Of a stretch of DNA of 64,000 nucleotides, positions 37,289-50,282 are shown piece by piece; within the stretch, counting starts at the first letter, position 1, and the number at the start of each line of letters is the position of its first letter. Location of the stretch: the NCBI GenBank assembly GCA_034638255.1, contig JAWPGT010000047.1:122093-186092 (forward strand). Reading direction: 5' to 3'. The position numbers and the translations under genes are program-made. This stretch comes from Coprinus comatus. Its lineage: Eukaryota; Basidiomycota; Agaricomycetes; Agaricales; Agaricaceae. The notes under the pieces are model-generated. The model did no database searches. It was not told the DNA's origin and saw nothing but the letters and a program-made list of their open reading frames with translations.

Positions 37289-39080
37289 TCACACAGCAAC
37301 AGCAACACCTCTTTCTTGGAAAGCTGATCGGGTGGGGGTGACAATCGTTATATTGCGATGTGTTCTGGGACTAGTAGGGGTCACGGGACTTGGCGGAGCT
37401 GAGAGATCCTGTTTATTTTCGTCCTAAAAGTCGAAATTACGAGGAAAGAAATCATGAATAAGAGAAGGCAATGATGATCTGAGAGACAACGAGCGCACAC
37501 TTGGGTAAGGGCTATCAGCGTCAGCCATATATTCTCTGGTGGTTTTCATCTCGATTGAAATCACTTGTTGTGGATGATTGAACTGATTGATTGGGGTAAA
37601 ATCAGCTTCAGGAAATAAGAAGTCGAATGAGATTTGCGCTTACGCGAGGGTTATCCCGTGATTTTGATCGCGGATCCGTAGAAGTAACGATACTCATGGT
37701 ACTGCGAAGTTCCTGACGTTCATGTAATCTAATAGTTAAAAACATTAGCTTGAGTTTCGTCTAAGCAACGGGTTACCCCAACATACGCAGAAAGGAGTGA
37801 ATTTGAATAAACTGTATGCGAGGTATTAGTCCCAAGACATTTGTGGCAGAGAGATGACATGTTCGACTCACGTTTGGCCAAGAACGTGTACAAAGCAATC
37901 CAGACAACTGTGGGGGCAAACAAAAGTTCGTGATTTCAGACATATGTCAGATACCATTCACAGCGGCATAAATTTTGACTTACAAGTTTTAGGAAGTACC
38001 CGAGCCTATAATTAATAAATAGATCAATAACTTCGGCAAAGGTTAGACGAATGAGTAAACATACGACAATGACAACGGTAATAGAAGCAATGCTATGCGT
38101 CAAAAAAGTTAGTTAAATTTTTTTGAAGGTCAATGGCGCATCAGCCCTGTACCTTGTTACTAAACCAGTTCCTGAGATATGAATTTGAGTATTCGATTCA
38201 ACGCTCAACGTTCATATGAAACACTCACTGATAGTCCACTTCACTAAACTGTCTATCATTGTAACTGAACTATAACTGAATTCAATGCTGTGCACGAAAT
38301 CAAATGTCTCAGTCCTTTGGCTTACTTGTCTAGTGCGGTACTCCTGCGATTGTATAAGAAATATACCATGGAGGCTGCAATGAGAACATCCGTGGCTGCA
38401 GCAACAACCAATAATGTTGTGATAAGCCAACCCGATGTATGTTGATAGGAGACAAGATTAGGAGCAGAAAGTGCGTTGTGGGTTAACCATATGCTTCCCG
38501 CGAAGCGCAATGTCGCGATGGCGATACAGAAGATGCCGATGAAATTATACGGGCGAGGTAGCACTTTGTATACTCTCATTGCAAAGAAAAACTAAAAGAA
38601 ATGAAACAAAACCGATTAGGTCTAGCACGGAGAAATATTTACCAATTCTTACCTGAACCAAAAGTGTAATAGTTCCTCCTACAACTATGACTGAGCCCAA
38701 CGCTTCAAAACGTGAGTCTCCTAGGAGTAGGTGCGCCATTGATTTCCCATAAAGTGTTATTGTACACCGATAGACCTCATAGCCCACTCCAATTGTATGT
38801 CCAAGCTCAAGAATCCTGTTGTCATGGATTAAAGATAAATCAATCGAGGGGAAACAAGTTGCCCTACCATACCGACCCAACCTGATGAACCAGTCAGTAA
38901 AAAGAGGAAAAGAGAGAAAATACTACTTGGACAGACCAGAATTTTGAAAAGCCGTTGATCATCTGTGAACGTCCGGAAATAGGTATATGTTTGGAGCGTT
39001 ACGATCCCAAAGAGAAATACCGCAAACATGTAACCAATTTGAAGAGCGCCCAGTGTACTCTCGAGTGTTACCGCCGCCAT
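37289..39080 (-). CDS. DUF6534-type multi-pass membrane protein 1
   Basis: A minus-strand gene with about ten short exons. Exon 1 from 39080 reads MAAVTLESTLGALQIGYMFA and VFLFGIVTLQTYTYFRTF. Later exons give ILELGHTIGVGYEVYRCTIT, a block FIGIFCIAIATLRFAG, and SGWLITTLLVVAAATDVLIA plus SMVYFLYNRR, then SLVKWTI, GLVTSIASITVVIVARVLP, FVWIALYTFLAKLYSNSLLSALHER. The cytosolic tail contains VISIEMKTTREYM and ends QERGVAVAV at 37289. Seven helices are likely. This architecture (LGAL start, YSNSLL and LN/HxR motif near the end) is the basidiomycete DUF6534 family. It is often multicopy and its function is unknown. A receptor-like topology is suggested in general but not shown here. A second member lies at 52389-53626. 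Confidence 0.83.
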
Positions 39081-39760
39081 AGTCGTATTGAGGAAGGAAG
39101 TGAACTAACGTTGAACTCGAGATGTTGAAGGTTCAAGTTCAGGAGCCGGGGTTGGAAGGGACAAAATGTTCGACGGTCGCCACAATCACAAATTTCCGAC
39201 TGGGAACATCCAACCCCACATATGAATGATCTACTAGGGGCGGATTGAAGGCCGGTGTCCATTTTAATGCACCGGACTGGCCAACTTGGGACGTGTATAT
39301 GCAATGATTGGCGGCACGCAAACAGTATATGATCATGTGCTCAATATTTGCGCCAATCGCTGCCATTTTTGGAATTTGACTAACTACTTTCGTATTCTGC
39401 CCAGATCCTGCCAAGCGTAGCGATTCAATTCTGGATGGACTTAAAGTGGTCATGATCCCCTGAATTTGATGGCTGGAGAGGCGGCTCCTATGTAGGAATG
39501 ATATTTCACGAGCATCACTTGGTCATGTTGCCTGTGTCGCCCCAAGTGCCTCTCCTATATGTGTGCTACTCCACTCTCCCCTCCCATGTACGTGCCACCT
39601 CGAAGGGACCTGAGGCTTGCATCGTACAATAGGTTCGGAGGGGGCTGCTGGACAAGCTGGTAAGTTGGCTGAAGTTCCGGAAGTAGTGTATACTCGTTCA
39701 AAACCTACTATGTCATAAGGTATTACGCTTGAAGGCCTAATAAACTAATTCAAATTATCT

Positions 39761-39797
39761 ATGGTGCACATCACCTATACACCACTACTTTTGTACA
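39761..39797 (+). repeat. Inverted repeat, left arm
   Basis: 37 bases starting ATGGTGCACATCACC and ending ACTTTTGTACA. They match the reverse complement of 40336-40372 at 35 of 37 positions. The two arms bound about 612 bases. I see no target-site duplication beside them. Confidence 0.7.
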
Positions 39798-40335
39798 GAC
39801 GCCAATTTGGGAGTTGAACAAATTCAAGGTTCCCAAAAAGGAAATACCCCTCATATCAGCTTATCTAGTCTCAAAAATGCCTTGAAGACAACACAGAGAG
39901 CAGCTTGAGATTAATTTTTTTTAGAGAATGTCATAAATTCAGATAGAGGAGGGGTTTCAAGCAGTGGAAAATGCCCCTGAGTCTCAACCAACCATTTGAA
40001 AATGTGAACATCAGACAAATTACAATCCATTGGATGAGGCATATTGAGGGAGACTCAGTGCAAAAGATACTTGGTTGATGTCAAACAATTTAGTTCCCGA
40101 AAATATAGGTCTCATTGCCGCACTCCAAAGCCTATGGCTAGCTTAATGGACCAGAAAATCTTATCTTATCTATGTAATTACGTAATCACGCCAATTGCAT
40201 AATTTTCAAAAATAATAGCTTGCTAAATATTAAATATTTTTGAAAACCCTCTGGTAGAAGTACTTAGTTTGTTGAAAGGACCATTTTTACCAGAGCAATA
40301 AGGAAAATATGTCTTTCCCACGGCCCTGTTTGTTT

Positions 40336-40372
40336 TGTACAAAAGTAGTGGTGTATAGGTGACATGCACCAT
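40336..40372 (-). repeat. Inverted repeat, right arm
   Basis: Partner of the arm at 39761-39797. It could be the terminal repeat of an old non-autonomous element (MITE-like), but the interior has no coding sign. Confidence 0.7.
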
Positions 40373-41444
40373 ACACACTATGTATACAGTGCCCTGAATA
40401 ATTGTTCCCGACGTTAATATTCCTGGAGTAAGCTTGGCAAACATCTTCTCCGACAAAGCGGTATCGTTTTAACTACATTTGTTAATCGTTTTCTCAATTT
40501 CCATGACACATGGAAGGGTTGGAAATACCTTTCAGAGATGACCGGGGGTGGATTGAAAGTGTGTGGAAGTGTATTGAGCTCTAAGAAACTTGAAATGCAT
40601 ATGCGTTACTACCCCAAACATAGAGTGTGATGGACTAGTATAATACTACAGAAGATGATGATATACTTGAAGACGTTTATTGGTACGCGAGCGATCCTTA
40701 CCTTAGGGATCGAGAAAACCAGCCAGTAGATTAATGTTCAAGTATACACGGACGGGCAAAAGTCATGCAGGTCGCAGATGTGGATAGAATGTGGTGGAGA
40801 TTCGAAAGTGGATATCACGTTAAAGAGAGTCGAAGTCTGTTGAGCTGGGAATATCTTATTACAGGAGCTAGTGACCTTCAAAGACGTGGTTGACCAAACG
40901 GAAAGGTCGGGTCCTGTCTAGACTGGTCAATGGAATGGTCCTAGAATGAATCAATATGATATACTTCATTTTTTGTGCTTCTCGGATCCATTTAATAGTA
41001 ATATCGGAATCATCCGCTTTATACCAAAGAATCAGCATCCTTGCATGTATCTTCCACTTATAATTAAGATGAAAGCTTGAACTCTGTGGTGCTTGACTGA
41101 GTATCCTTCAAAACTGGGAACCGGTATCAAGAGATTCACCTAGTTTGGAAGGGTATTAATGTTTATTGCAAAGATAAGATGACTTGATCATCATCGAGCT
41201 TCTTATGAATCAAGGCATGCCTAAACGGGAGTTTATCTCTCTCAGTAGAGGACAATACTTGAAACCTTGACTCTTGATCATCGTCAACCTCGTTCATATT
41301 GCAGAGGATGTGGCTTTGTGTGATTTTTGTAGATAATACGATACTTAAAGGTCTGTCGGAGCTCAAAGCTGCAAGGGTGTATTTAATCGAGAAGGCAAGA
41401 GATGATAGTATAATTGTTTGAAAGAGAAGGAATTGCAGATCAAA

Positions 41445-41882
41445 ATGAGCAAACAAGGCCAAATACATTCTTTGATCATGGACGACACACCAGCTACTCC
41501 ACCACAGCCGACAGAGCAATCTCCCCCCCCACCGCCATCTCAACCTATTGGATCGCCCACAGAATTCCTCAAGAACGTCGTTGGAAAGAGAGTCATTGTA
41601 AGATTACTCTCTGGTGTCGATTACCGTGGTATGCAGTTCAGCGTATTAAGAACTGAACAAGGAATAATGTTTTATAAACGTTAGGAGTTCTGACGTGTCT
41701 TGATGGATATATGAATATTGCACTTGAACAGACAGAGGAACATGTCAATGGTGTCGTCACAAATCGATATGGCGATGCTTTCATACGGGGCAACAACGGT
41801 CGGTATTCTTTCCTCTGTCTTGTTTTGAACATATACTGACAGTCTCTTAGTTCTGTATATCTCAGCAGCTGAACCCCTGTAG
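41445..41882 (+). CDS. LSM6: LSm6, U6 snRNA-associated Sm-like protein
   Basis: Three exons (41445-41628, 41685-41798, 41851-41882) give 109 residues. A Pro/Gln-rich N-terminal extension is followed by the Sm fold: EFLKNVVGKRVIVRLLSGVD, YRGVLTCLDGYMNIALEQTE and GDAFIRGNNVLYISAAEPL. This is a near-complete match to the LSm6 family. LSm6 sits in the LSm2-8 ring that binds the 3' end of U6 snRNA in the nucleus and in the LSm1-7 ring in mRNA decay. The start is uncertain: in-frame ATGs are at 41418, 41445 and 41478. I chose 41445 for its A at -3; all give the same Sm domain. The extension of about 35 residues is longer than usual for LSm6. Confidence 0.94.
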
Positions 41883-42065
41883 TGCAAATGCTCTCACCGT
41901 GTATCAGTCGATCGGTAATTAATATATTTGAACATAGAACACAAGTATTAATATTTTATGTACATTTGGTGACATTGTCCAAAATCTTAACATGGTGAGT
42001 ATTGACTAAATTTTACAAAACATTTACTTGGAGCTTCACGGCTCAAATAAGCAGACATCGTAAGG

Positions 42066-43384
42066 TTAAGCAGAAACAGAAATCTCCCTGGGAACTACTA
42101 TGGCCCCAACTTCCTTTGCCTCGTTATCCTCATCAAGACCAAGATATCCCGGGGTGGGTGGGAACAATGACATGACCCTCGTTTGCTGAATTTCGAGCCC
42201 ACGCGGTCCAAAGTAACGTTGGCATTCAAATGTCCAATCGTCAACGCCTCGGATATTTTGAGCAAGGCTGTCAACATACATCCTAACCCTCTTGTCGACC
42301 TCTAAGCCCCAAGAAGGCAGTCGTGCGACATGTTTGTTGAAACTCCTTACCACACCTTCACCATGGCACCTTAACCATTCGACGGCCTCCTTGAAACCAA
42401 TTCCTTGCTCAAGCATTACAAGTGGGATGCTGTTATGATAATTCAGGCCACGTGAACGCTCCATTGCAAATGAATAAATGTCCTGTTTTTGTTCGTGGTC
42501 AGCCAGTGTTTCAAAAACTCAAATGGTACATACGTTAATGAGCGCAATCAATTCGGCCGATTCATCACGGAGGGCGTACATGATAGGATGTTCATAGACC
42601 TCTTCTGGTAAATCAAGACCAAACTCAGCGACAGCCAGAGTAGGATAGCTCCCTGAGGAGTGGCGACGAATGCGCATGTAATCATGATATGTTCTGTAGT
42701 GCTTGTCGGCACGATCATCTGCCTCTTGAACTACAGCGGCCCCAAAATTCTGCCAATCGGTAAGGAGATGTTGTAAGCAAGCTGAGCCTGGAGGGGTTAA
42801 GGTCACGGTACGCCCCCAGAAGCTGTTGTTGATCGTCAGATCCATGACATGATCATTGATGCAAAAATACTTACTCCTGTGCTATGCGCCCTAGGCACAC
42901 TTCACCCTCCGGACGAGCCTTGTCCGGATTCAAGAAGGCGTCATTCACGATATCGCGAATCAATCGAGCGCCCTGCGGGTCTTGAACATCGGTGTACTCA
43001 TCGAAGGTAAAGAAGAGATTCATAAGGTCGGCTCCAAGACGTATGACATCTACGCCACTAAGATCAGAGAAAATATACTTATTATTTTTGAACAACTTAC
43101 ATTTTTCTCTTGGTGAATACGTGAGGGCGCTGAGTAGGCCTGGGAGATGGTGGTGAAAATCGGAAATAATAATAATAACAATAACGATAATACTTACTGA
43201 GTTCACAGCCACGGAAAGCTTCCATACCCTTCGCATTGAAGGCATTGAAGGATTCGATCCATGCAGATGATTCTACCTTGACTTCTTCATAGTGTTCACT
43301 AAGGAGTCGTGGCCATGGAAGCTCCGCTAGCACGTCTGGGAGTACGTATTGTTGAGGGATATCGAGAGGGGTGGGTAGTGACAT
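42066..43384 (-). CDS. Sesquiterpene synthase (class I terpene cyclase)
   Basis: Four minus-strand exons (43198-43384, 42875-43139, 42534-42822, 42066-42482) join in frame to 385 residues. The aspartate-rich motif is DEYTD within GADLMNLFFTFDEYTD, and the NSE triad is NDIYSFAME, completed across the third intron; both bind the Mg2+ cluster on the diphosphate. Further family marks are the RGLNYHN stretch and the WTFECQRYFG near the C terminus. The enzyme should cyclise farnesyl diphosphate; the product cannot be told from sequence. The second exon contains a segment CKLFKNNKYIFSDLS not expected between the LLSALTYSP and GVDVIRLGADLM blocks. It includes a perfect-looking GTAAGT donor and TTAG acceptor, but removing those 43 nt would shift the frame. 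No oxidase or transporter cluster lies beside it. Confidence 0.9.
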
Positions 43385-46300
43385 GGCTCAAATTCTGAGG
43401 GCATTAGCCACAAAGGACAGTGTCTTTTAAGTAAAAGAACTGTGTTCTCTACGTCACTACTTCGTGACCCATGCCGTTCTGCTGTCCGGCTACTCAGGAT
43501 TTGCAAATCGACACTTCTCCGTATGGTTGAAAGATAATGCATCCCTGGCCCGAAATCACAATTATTACCGTAACAGTAGGTAACAGCAGGGTAAGAGTGA
43601 AACGTGGGGTTCCGTAATATCTCCATGCAGATTAAGAAAATTTACTTCCAAGAAAGTTGCGACTACATCATGGGTACAACGTGTTGACGATGGTTTCTGT
43701 TTAGTACTACTAGGAGCCTTGCCAAAGATTGCATCAACAATTTTTGAATACTAACATCTTCATCAGCTGATGAGACGGCAGGAATTGGACAGAAAATCCG
43801 ACTGCTTCACACGACCCTCAAGTGGTTAGTAGGTATTTAGTTGGGGAAGAATTATTTTCATCGATTATAAAGCAGGGCACGTTTAGTTGATACAGGTTGG
43901 TGCGACATGGTGGGCTTTCGCGTAGCTGACAATCTATACCTCATTTAGCCCGGATCAATTTATCGCGGGCGCTAAAGCACAAGTACCACAGATATCGTCA
44001 TTGAAATGGAAAATTTATTGATTCCGTAGTGGTGGTCTACGATGAAATTTGAATGCCGAACAATATAAAACTCGTGAGATAAATTTACTACTTGGTGATA
44101 AGATTGTGCTAAGCCTCATTCTGCAAACTGCCTGAAAACAAGTTGATGGTTTAATCTTGGTTTAATCAATCCCAGAAGTGGAGACGTAAACTGACACGCC
44201 ACCATCATACATTACCTTCAAGGGACCGCCGTTAAGTTGGCTCTAGGTCACTTAGCACTAAGTTCAGGGCTGCTATCGCCCGAGTCCGCGCTTCAGAATG
44301 GATATAAAATTTCATGGCTGTTTTTGGCAAATATGGTTTTGTTCATAATATGTACATTCTATCGGACATAGTACTTGAATGATACATTGAGTTTCTTTTT
44401 GGTGGATTACAATATACTGAGACAAAGTTTCAATTCGTCTAACTAAAGCTTGGAGCCGATATTGAAGATGAGTATGTAAGTGGCGAAATGCCAGTATCGA
44501 ATTGGTAGCATTGCCAGCATATGTATTGAGTGCGAGATTGTATTTTTTTCATTTGCACCTTCTTGACCTCATCCACTAAATCTCAATCAAATACATATGC
44601 ATGTACTATCTTTTAGTATCTTCTCTCATGAAACAAGTAAAAACACATGCTAATGCCGCGATGATTCTTACCTCGCACAATTACCTAAGTTTTAAGGTGT
44701 CAATTTATCACCATGACCATGACGATTCTGTTAGATCGACTACTAGCTACTTACATCATCTTTTGGCACGAAAGGAAGGTTTGAACCAAGCTTGGACAGC
44801 ACAAAATCAGCTTCCTTTTTTCCATGTTCTAATTCCACGGACCCCAAACTCAGACGATCGGCGGGTATACTTATTTACACCAATGTAAAGAATGGCCCGA
44901 GGTTATGTACCTATATAATACTATGTATTACATCGTTCTACTAGCTGAGGAGGATCCTCAGGGTCGCCTCCTTTTATCTACAACACGGATGCCCTGGAGA
45001 TAACTACCCTTGGTGACAAGGAACAGATGACCACTAGCCCCAGACTAGCCCAGCTTGTAGGCACTCGGCGCCGAAACAAACGGCATTGTCATACCGTTAC
45101 AAACTGTTACAGAAATAACTTTCAATACAGTTCAATCACGTTGATCAATGATCTTCTGAGAGTTATTCAAGGGTTCATGTCTGGTCACTTGCACGAAGTA
45201 CTTCTTGTGCCCAATTTGACACGGTTATCACAACGTGAGCAAAAAGAATCCAAGATTTTGCTGCAACTCCGTACGGACAACAACTTATCCTTGTTCTTCT
45301 GTTGCCACATAATTCTTTCAACAGAAAGGCGTGTGACAATGTGTATAAGAGAAGTACTGACTCCAAGCGCTCGGAATGCTGTGGGGCTGAATATTGATTA
45401 TCCTAGTGTAGTATGAGAATGCAATGGCTTATATCGTACCTCCAACCAGTAAGTACTAAGCAGATATGTAACCATATTCAACATTGTAACACATGTGGCT
45501 GACCATCGGCAACACAACGCCACCGCGAAATTAACTGATCAAACATACAGAAGATAGCCAAGAGGAGAATCATGAAGAATTTTCAGGGTTTATAACACAA
45601 GTGACATAAACAACTGCGCGTGTGGAAAATTCGAGTTAACTGAATGTTTCGATGATACCATAACCCAGAAGACTTGCCGTCGTAATACCGATATTCTATT
45701 CACGGAATGAACTCTCAGATGGCACTCGGCGGTAGAACAAAACATACGATCCATTCAAACGATGGCGTATAACCGTGTAACCCGCCGCCCAGCTCTAACC
45801 GGTGATAACTCGTGGACCTTGTCGAAAATATTCAAGAGGCTGGTGACAACCTCCACAAGTCCCTATAGTAGATGATAGGTGCAACCCGAACCTATATGTG
45901 TATGGCAGGTGTTTGTATTTGGGATAAACGGATTGACAGACCGTGGTGCTCCTGATTCCTAAACGGATATGCATTGTATTTGTAAGGCCTTGTGATGCCC
46001 TTGTCACAAACCACACACAATTCAACAAGTGGCACTATGGTGTCGGATAGACAAGATAACCTTTGTAATATTTTGGGGCGTTTAAGGTCTGAATACTTAT
46101 TGGAAGGTGTTTCAGACTAGAGCCATCGGACAAAGTCTCCGATTCGGAGTAGAACAGTTGGTGTGGTGGTCCGAGAAGGGAGAAACTTGAGACAAAAATA
46201 TCGAGCTATCACTTCACATTAATCTCCGAGTGTGGAATCTGTCATGTCTCTTATGAGAACGATTGTGCCTCTTTTTCCACTGATATCCATGAGTTCCATC

Positions 46301-47574
46301 AACTTAGCACTGTCACTTGCTTCAGCTTTGCATATATCCTCGTCCTCTACGGTAAACGGGCCTACTCCCGAGAGTAATACAAGGTAGCAGATTATGTTCC
46401 ATGGTTGGCTAATTAACCGTTCTAGATATGTACATGTCAATGGACTTGGGGCAGTTTTCGCGCTCTAGACATACCACTATATTATTATTAGTATCATACT
46501 GACATATTGTTAGTATTATCACACTGGAACGAGCTTCTTCTCTCAATCTACGGACCGTTGCCAAGTTGGAAATGATTCCTTCCTTCCCATGTTCTAGTGC
46601 TCACGTGGTATACAGACAGTCTACTATACGAGTGATGCAATGGGATAGCACATACTAACTTCTGGAATATCTAGGAAGCGACTTGTTTATGGACCAGTAC
46701 ATATCCCTATGACTCATCCGAACTAGGAAAAAGCCGGAATTATTTCAGTATCTAAATTTGAAAGAAAATTACATATATGAGGTTACCGCTCTTTTTACTT
46801 TTCCTATCATCATCGTGTCATTATTTGTAATTTCGATCCATGTATCAATTACCTCTAGCCTTACTACGACTAAATGTTACATCTTTACATCTTCACCCGC
46901 CACCACATGGAGCCCGGGATCGCAATAGGTTCCCGGACCCTACTCCCCTTATAAGTATATAGAGCTAGTAGTAACTCCGGAATAATCGCACATAACAAAT
47001 GGCGAAAACACAGTTCTATTTTTGTTTTCATTGTTTTTTCATCTACTAATACTCATGACCGGCCCAGCATTGATATGTATAGGGAAACTGAAACAAAGAA
47101 CAATGAAGATGTAATATAACGAACGTGGGAGTGGCGTGTGTTACTGATGGGAAAAGGACGATTTTCATACTGAAGAACTTGAACCACCCAGGAGAAGAGA
47201 CCTCAAAGTGACAAAACTTAGATCAAATGATCATGCTAATCATTGCGTAGTTGACGATAAACATGTCCGTCTTTCACTAATAGTAAACAGGCAGCCTCCA
47301 CATGTCTTAAGCATTGCTTTCAACTTCTTTGTATGAATTGAAACTCGGTTAGTACGACAAGTCTAAATCCGGTCCTTAAGCTTCCGGCCTCAACTTTCAA
47401 TAACGCCCCTACTAATCCGGCACAAGCACACTGAATATGAATAGAAACAATTGACGAATAAAACTACTTTAAAAGATCCACTCTGCTGGCGTCATCTACA
47501 GACTTCAACACTCCATAACCAGCTCTCTTCAACACAACCACCCATTCTTACCATTATTTTCTTGAAATTTGATC
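43385..47574. other. Gene-poor stretch of about 4.2 kb
   Basis: No coding region, tRNA or repeat array recognised. The longer open frames (44601-44888, 45027-45416 on +; 45795-46028, 46219-46440 on -) lack signal peptides, domains or splice continuation and read as random. Base composition looks slightly richer in A and T with no obvious transposon ends. Confidence 0.5.
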
Positions 47575-49095
47575 ATGGATACCGATATTACCAATAGCCT
47601 TCATACGATTGAACTTGATATATCCAATAGCAAGGTTACTTCAGTTGTGGCCTATCTCGATGGTGGAGCCATAAAAAGATGTTTTGAGCTGGATTTGAAA
47701 CCGGGAGTAACTAAAGTTACTATCAAAGCATCAACTCTTCCACGGGGTCCGATTATAGTAAATGACAAAAGGTTTGAGCAATTCTCAAAGAGCTTAAGGT
47801 AAGTTCTGGCATGAGTTCAATTGGTGATATATCATTAACATGCTTATGGATGGATGATTTATAGAATTGAAAAGAATTCTAGTGATCTTCACCTGTCTGA
47901 GGTGACCGCTTTTCAGGGAAAATTCCAACATGAAACAGTTACCTTGCGTCTCACTACGGCCAATGGTGGAAATTTTCAGCTTTACTTGACAAATAGTACG
48001 TCCAGAATAACGCATATACGATAGTGATAAATACTGATATATGGTCTATGGAATGTTCCTCGACAAAAAGATGTACCAACCTGGGTAACATGGACACCGC
48101 ACTACTCTATAATGATCGATTCGGCCTTCGATGACAACGAGGACAGAATACCAAAATGTCATATTAATTATCAAGCACTACTTGAGAATTCCACCGATGA
48201 GGTAGGTATGCACTATTAGGTATCAATAAGGGTCGGATAACTGACATACAGAAATTTTGTAGCCATGGAACGACATTGACATCAGCTTTCAATATGCATC
48301 TATTGCACTAGAACCTTTGAGTAGACGATCCACTTTAAAGCGGTTCATGGCGGATGGAAAACACACAATTGCCCCCACAGAGTCGAAGGTAGTAACATTG
48401 AAACAGAGAGACAATCCAACTGCATCATTTAAGTGGTCCCATATGCTCTGTGATGATGATCCTGAAGTGCACATGCAGGTATTTGTTTGGAACATCATCT
48501 ACATACAGGGAAACAATAGGACTTACAATATCTATAGGTCATCATGAAAAACACGACTAAAAGAATTCTGTACGCAGGAGAAGCAGAGATTTACATAGAT
48601 GGGAATTTCTCCCACTTCTTTTCTGTGAACGAAACACACATTAATAGTAGCTTTGACATCCCTCTTGGGTGAGTTTCAAAAGTATACCTATGTTTAATTG
48701 CTGAAACAGCCTCAGCATAGATCCAACTATTGAACTAAGTACTACTACGCAAAACCCCATCAAATCCACCATCGATAATAATTTTACTCAAACTGTCATA
48801 ATCCACAACTCGAGGGCGAGGTCCTCAGTTGGCCCAATTGAAGTTCGTGTCCCAAATATTATCCAGGAGATATTCCGTTGCGTTTTATTCCTCCGATTGA
48901 ATTATCCAATTCTGTGGTGAACAAGTACGACTACGAGAACCGAGCATCAATATCAGAGAATGTTCCTGGAAAGAAGGTGAAGTAACAGTAGGGTGGGGCA
49001 AGACGGGTTACAATTGGCGATGCCATGTCGCTCCGCAGGCGACATTGGGATTGCAAAGTCTTTGGGAGACGTACAATCCTTACGACCATAGTTAA
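47575..49095 (+). pseudogene. Damaged MuiA-like gene (DUF4140/DUF4139)
   Basis: The start at 47575 encodes a DUF4140-like N terminus (TSVVAYLDGGAIKRCFELDL, then PGVTKVTIKASTLPRGP). Later pieces match DUF4139: PTWVTWTPHYSIMIDSAFDD, EPWNDIDISFQYAS, ILYAGEAEIYIDGNFSHFFS and IPLGIDPTIELSTTTQNPI. A terminal WRCHVAPQATLGLQSLWETY ends at 49095. Several exon joins work (introns near 47802-47862, 48199-48260, 48478-48538, 48669-48710). The step into WTPHYS near 48000-48060 and the step after about 48880 need frame changes with no suitable intron. The coiled coil and much of the middle usual for the family are missing. Probably a decaying copy. The family is called mucoidy inhibitor A-like and its role in fungi is unknown. 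Confidence 0.6.
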
Positions 49096-50282
49096 GAAGG
49101 TAGCTAGAAAACGTAGCGGAGAAATGGATATAACTAATAAGCTAGAAACGTCATTAATGTATTGATGCGATAATCATCGCTGGCGGGAATATATATTAAT
49201 ACAAACACGATTTTTTTCTTTTTCTTTTCTGCATCCGAAGTGGCCCGTTCGGTATTCATATCAGCATCATGATCGTTGGTTCGGACTTCTTCAATGTACT
49301 AGTCAACTCATTATACACTCTATTGATAAACGCACCCAGAACAAGAAAACGTTGTTCTATTTTTATTTTCATTTCACTTCGATCATCTGAAAGTTGATGT
49401 ATATGATTGATGTAATGAAACGAAGAGAACATCTGGTAGCGAATAGAAGTCGAAATAAGAAGTATCAAGGGAGACGGAAACATTAGAACTACGCAAAAGA
49501 GAACAAGAACAAGACGTGCGATATATGTATAGCATATATGCAGACAACCGAGGCAACAACAGTAGTATGGGAGTTTTGCAAAAAGTACAAAGTTCACACT
49601 AGTATTGGCATCAGCATCAATGATTTCGGACACTTCCTGAATTCACGGTTCATGGAATACAATACTTTAAACCCCTGAACGTGTGCTGTTACAGGGTACG
49701 TAGCCTTACAAAGATTCAGTCATTCAAGTAGAACAAGGATAAATGTTATGCAGCAAACACGAACTACGTATTCATCTACGTTGATAAGATTAAGGTCCAC
49801 ACTTCAACTAGTATATCAAAGATATTCTTGATCACTGGTCCACGTATATCAAGCATTTAATTATATACACCTCCCTTAAATTTATCTCCGCCACTCCGAG
49901 TCCGAGTCCGAGTCCGAGTCCGAAGTCTAGTATTTCTAGGTACAAAAATAGAAACACAAGACTAGTCCACACATCTGCATCAAAAGATTGCGGAGATGAA
50001 GATGAGAAAGATGAAGGATGAAGATGAATGATGGAAAAAAATGGAAAGCTAATTATAATGGGCAACATTGAACGAGGACCAAAATAAAACACATCATTAA
50101 CGTCGTAAAAAATGTTCGTCTAACTACTCTGAACGTCCGAGTCAGCGTCAAGAGCGATCAACAAATCAAAAACTACAACTAGTCCCGATTGACGAAATAC
50201 AATGGATGAGAATGTGTTTAAACGCGCGCTTGCATACCCAACAACAAAAATGAATAAATAAATCAAAAAAAAAACGTAAACG
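49096..50282. other. Intergenic
   Basis: No gene supported. The 49256-49633 (-) frame is hydrophobic and Cys-rich, but has no start context or homology I can recognise. A short hexamer repeat is listed separately. Confidence 0.45.
49895..49922. repeat. Hexanucleotide microsatellite (GAGTCC)n
   Basis: Four to five tandem units of CGAGTC in a noncoding stretch. Confidence 0.8.

Larger units (their letters stand above)
39081..41444. other. Intergenic with an inverted repeat
   Basis: No gene supported in 2.3 kb. A 104-residue frame at 39139-39453 (-) is unrecognised. Two 37-bp inverted arms at 39761-39797 and 40336-40372 are listed separately. Confidence 0.5.

Noticed and set aside
44601..45416. 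Two open frames of 95 and 129 codons in the gene-poor stretch
   Set aside because: No signal peptide, domain, intron continuation or composition bias; similar frames occur by chance in A+T-balanced DNA.
49256..49633. 125-codon hydrophobic minus-strand frame
   Set aside because: Hydrophobicity comes from T-rich DNA; no promoter or family resemblance.
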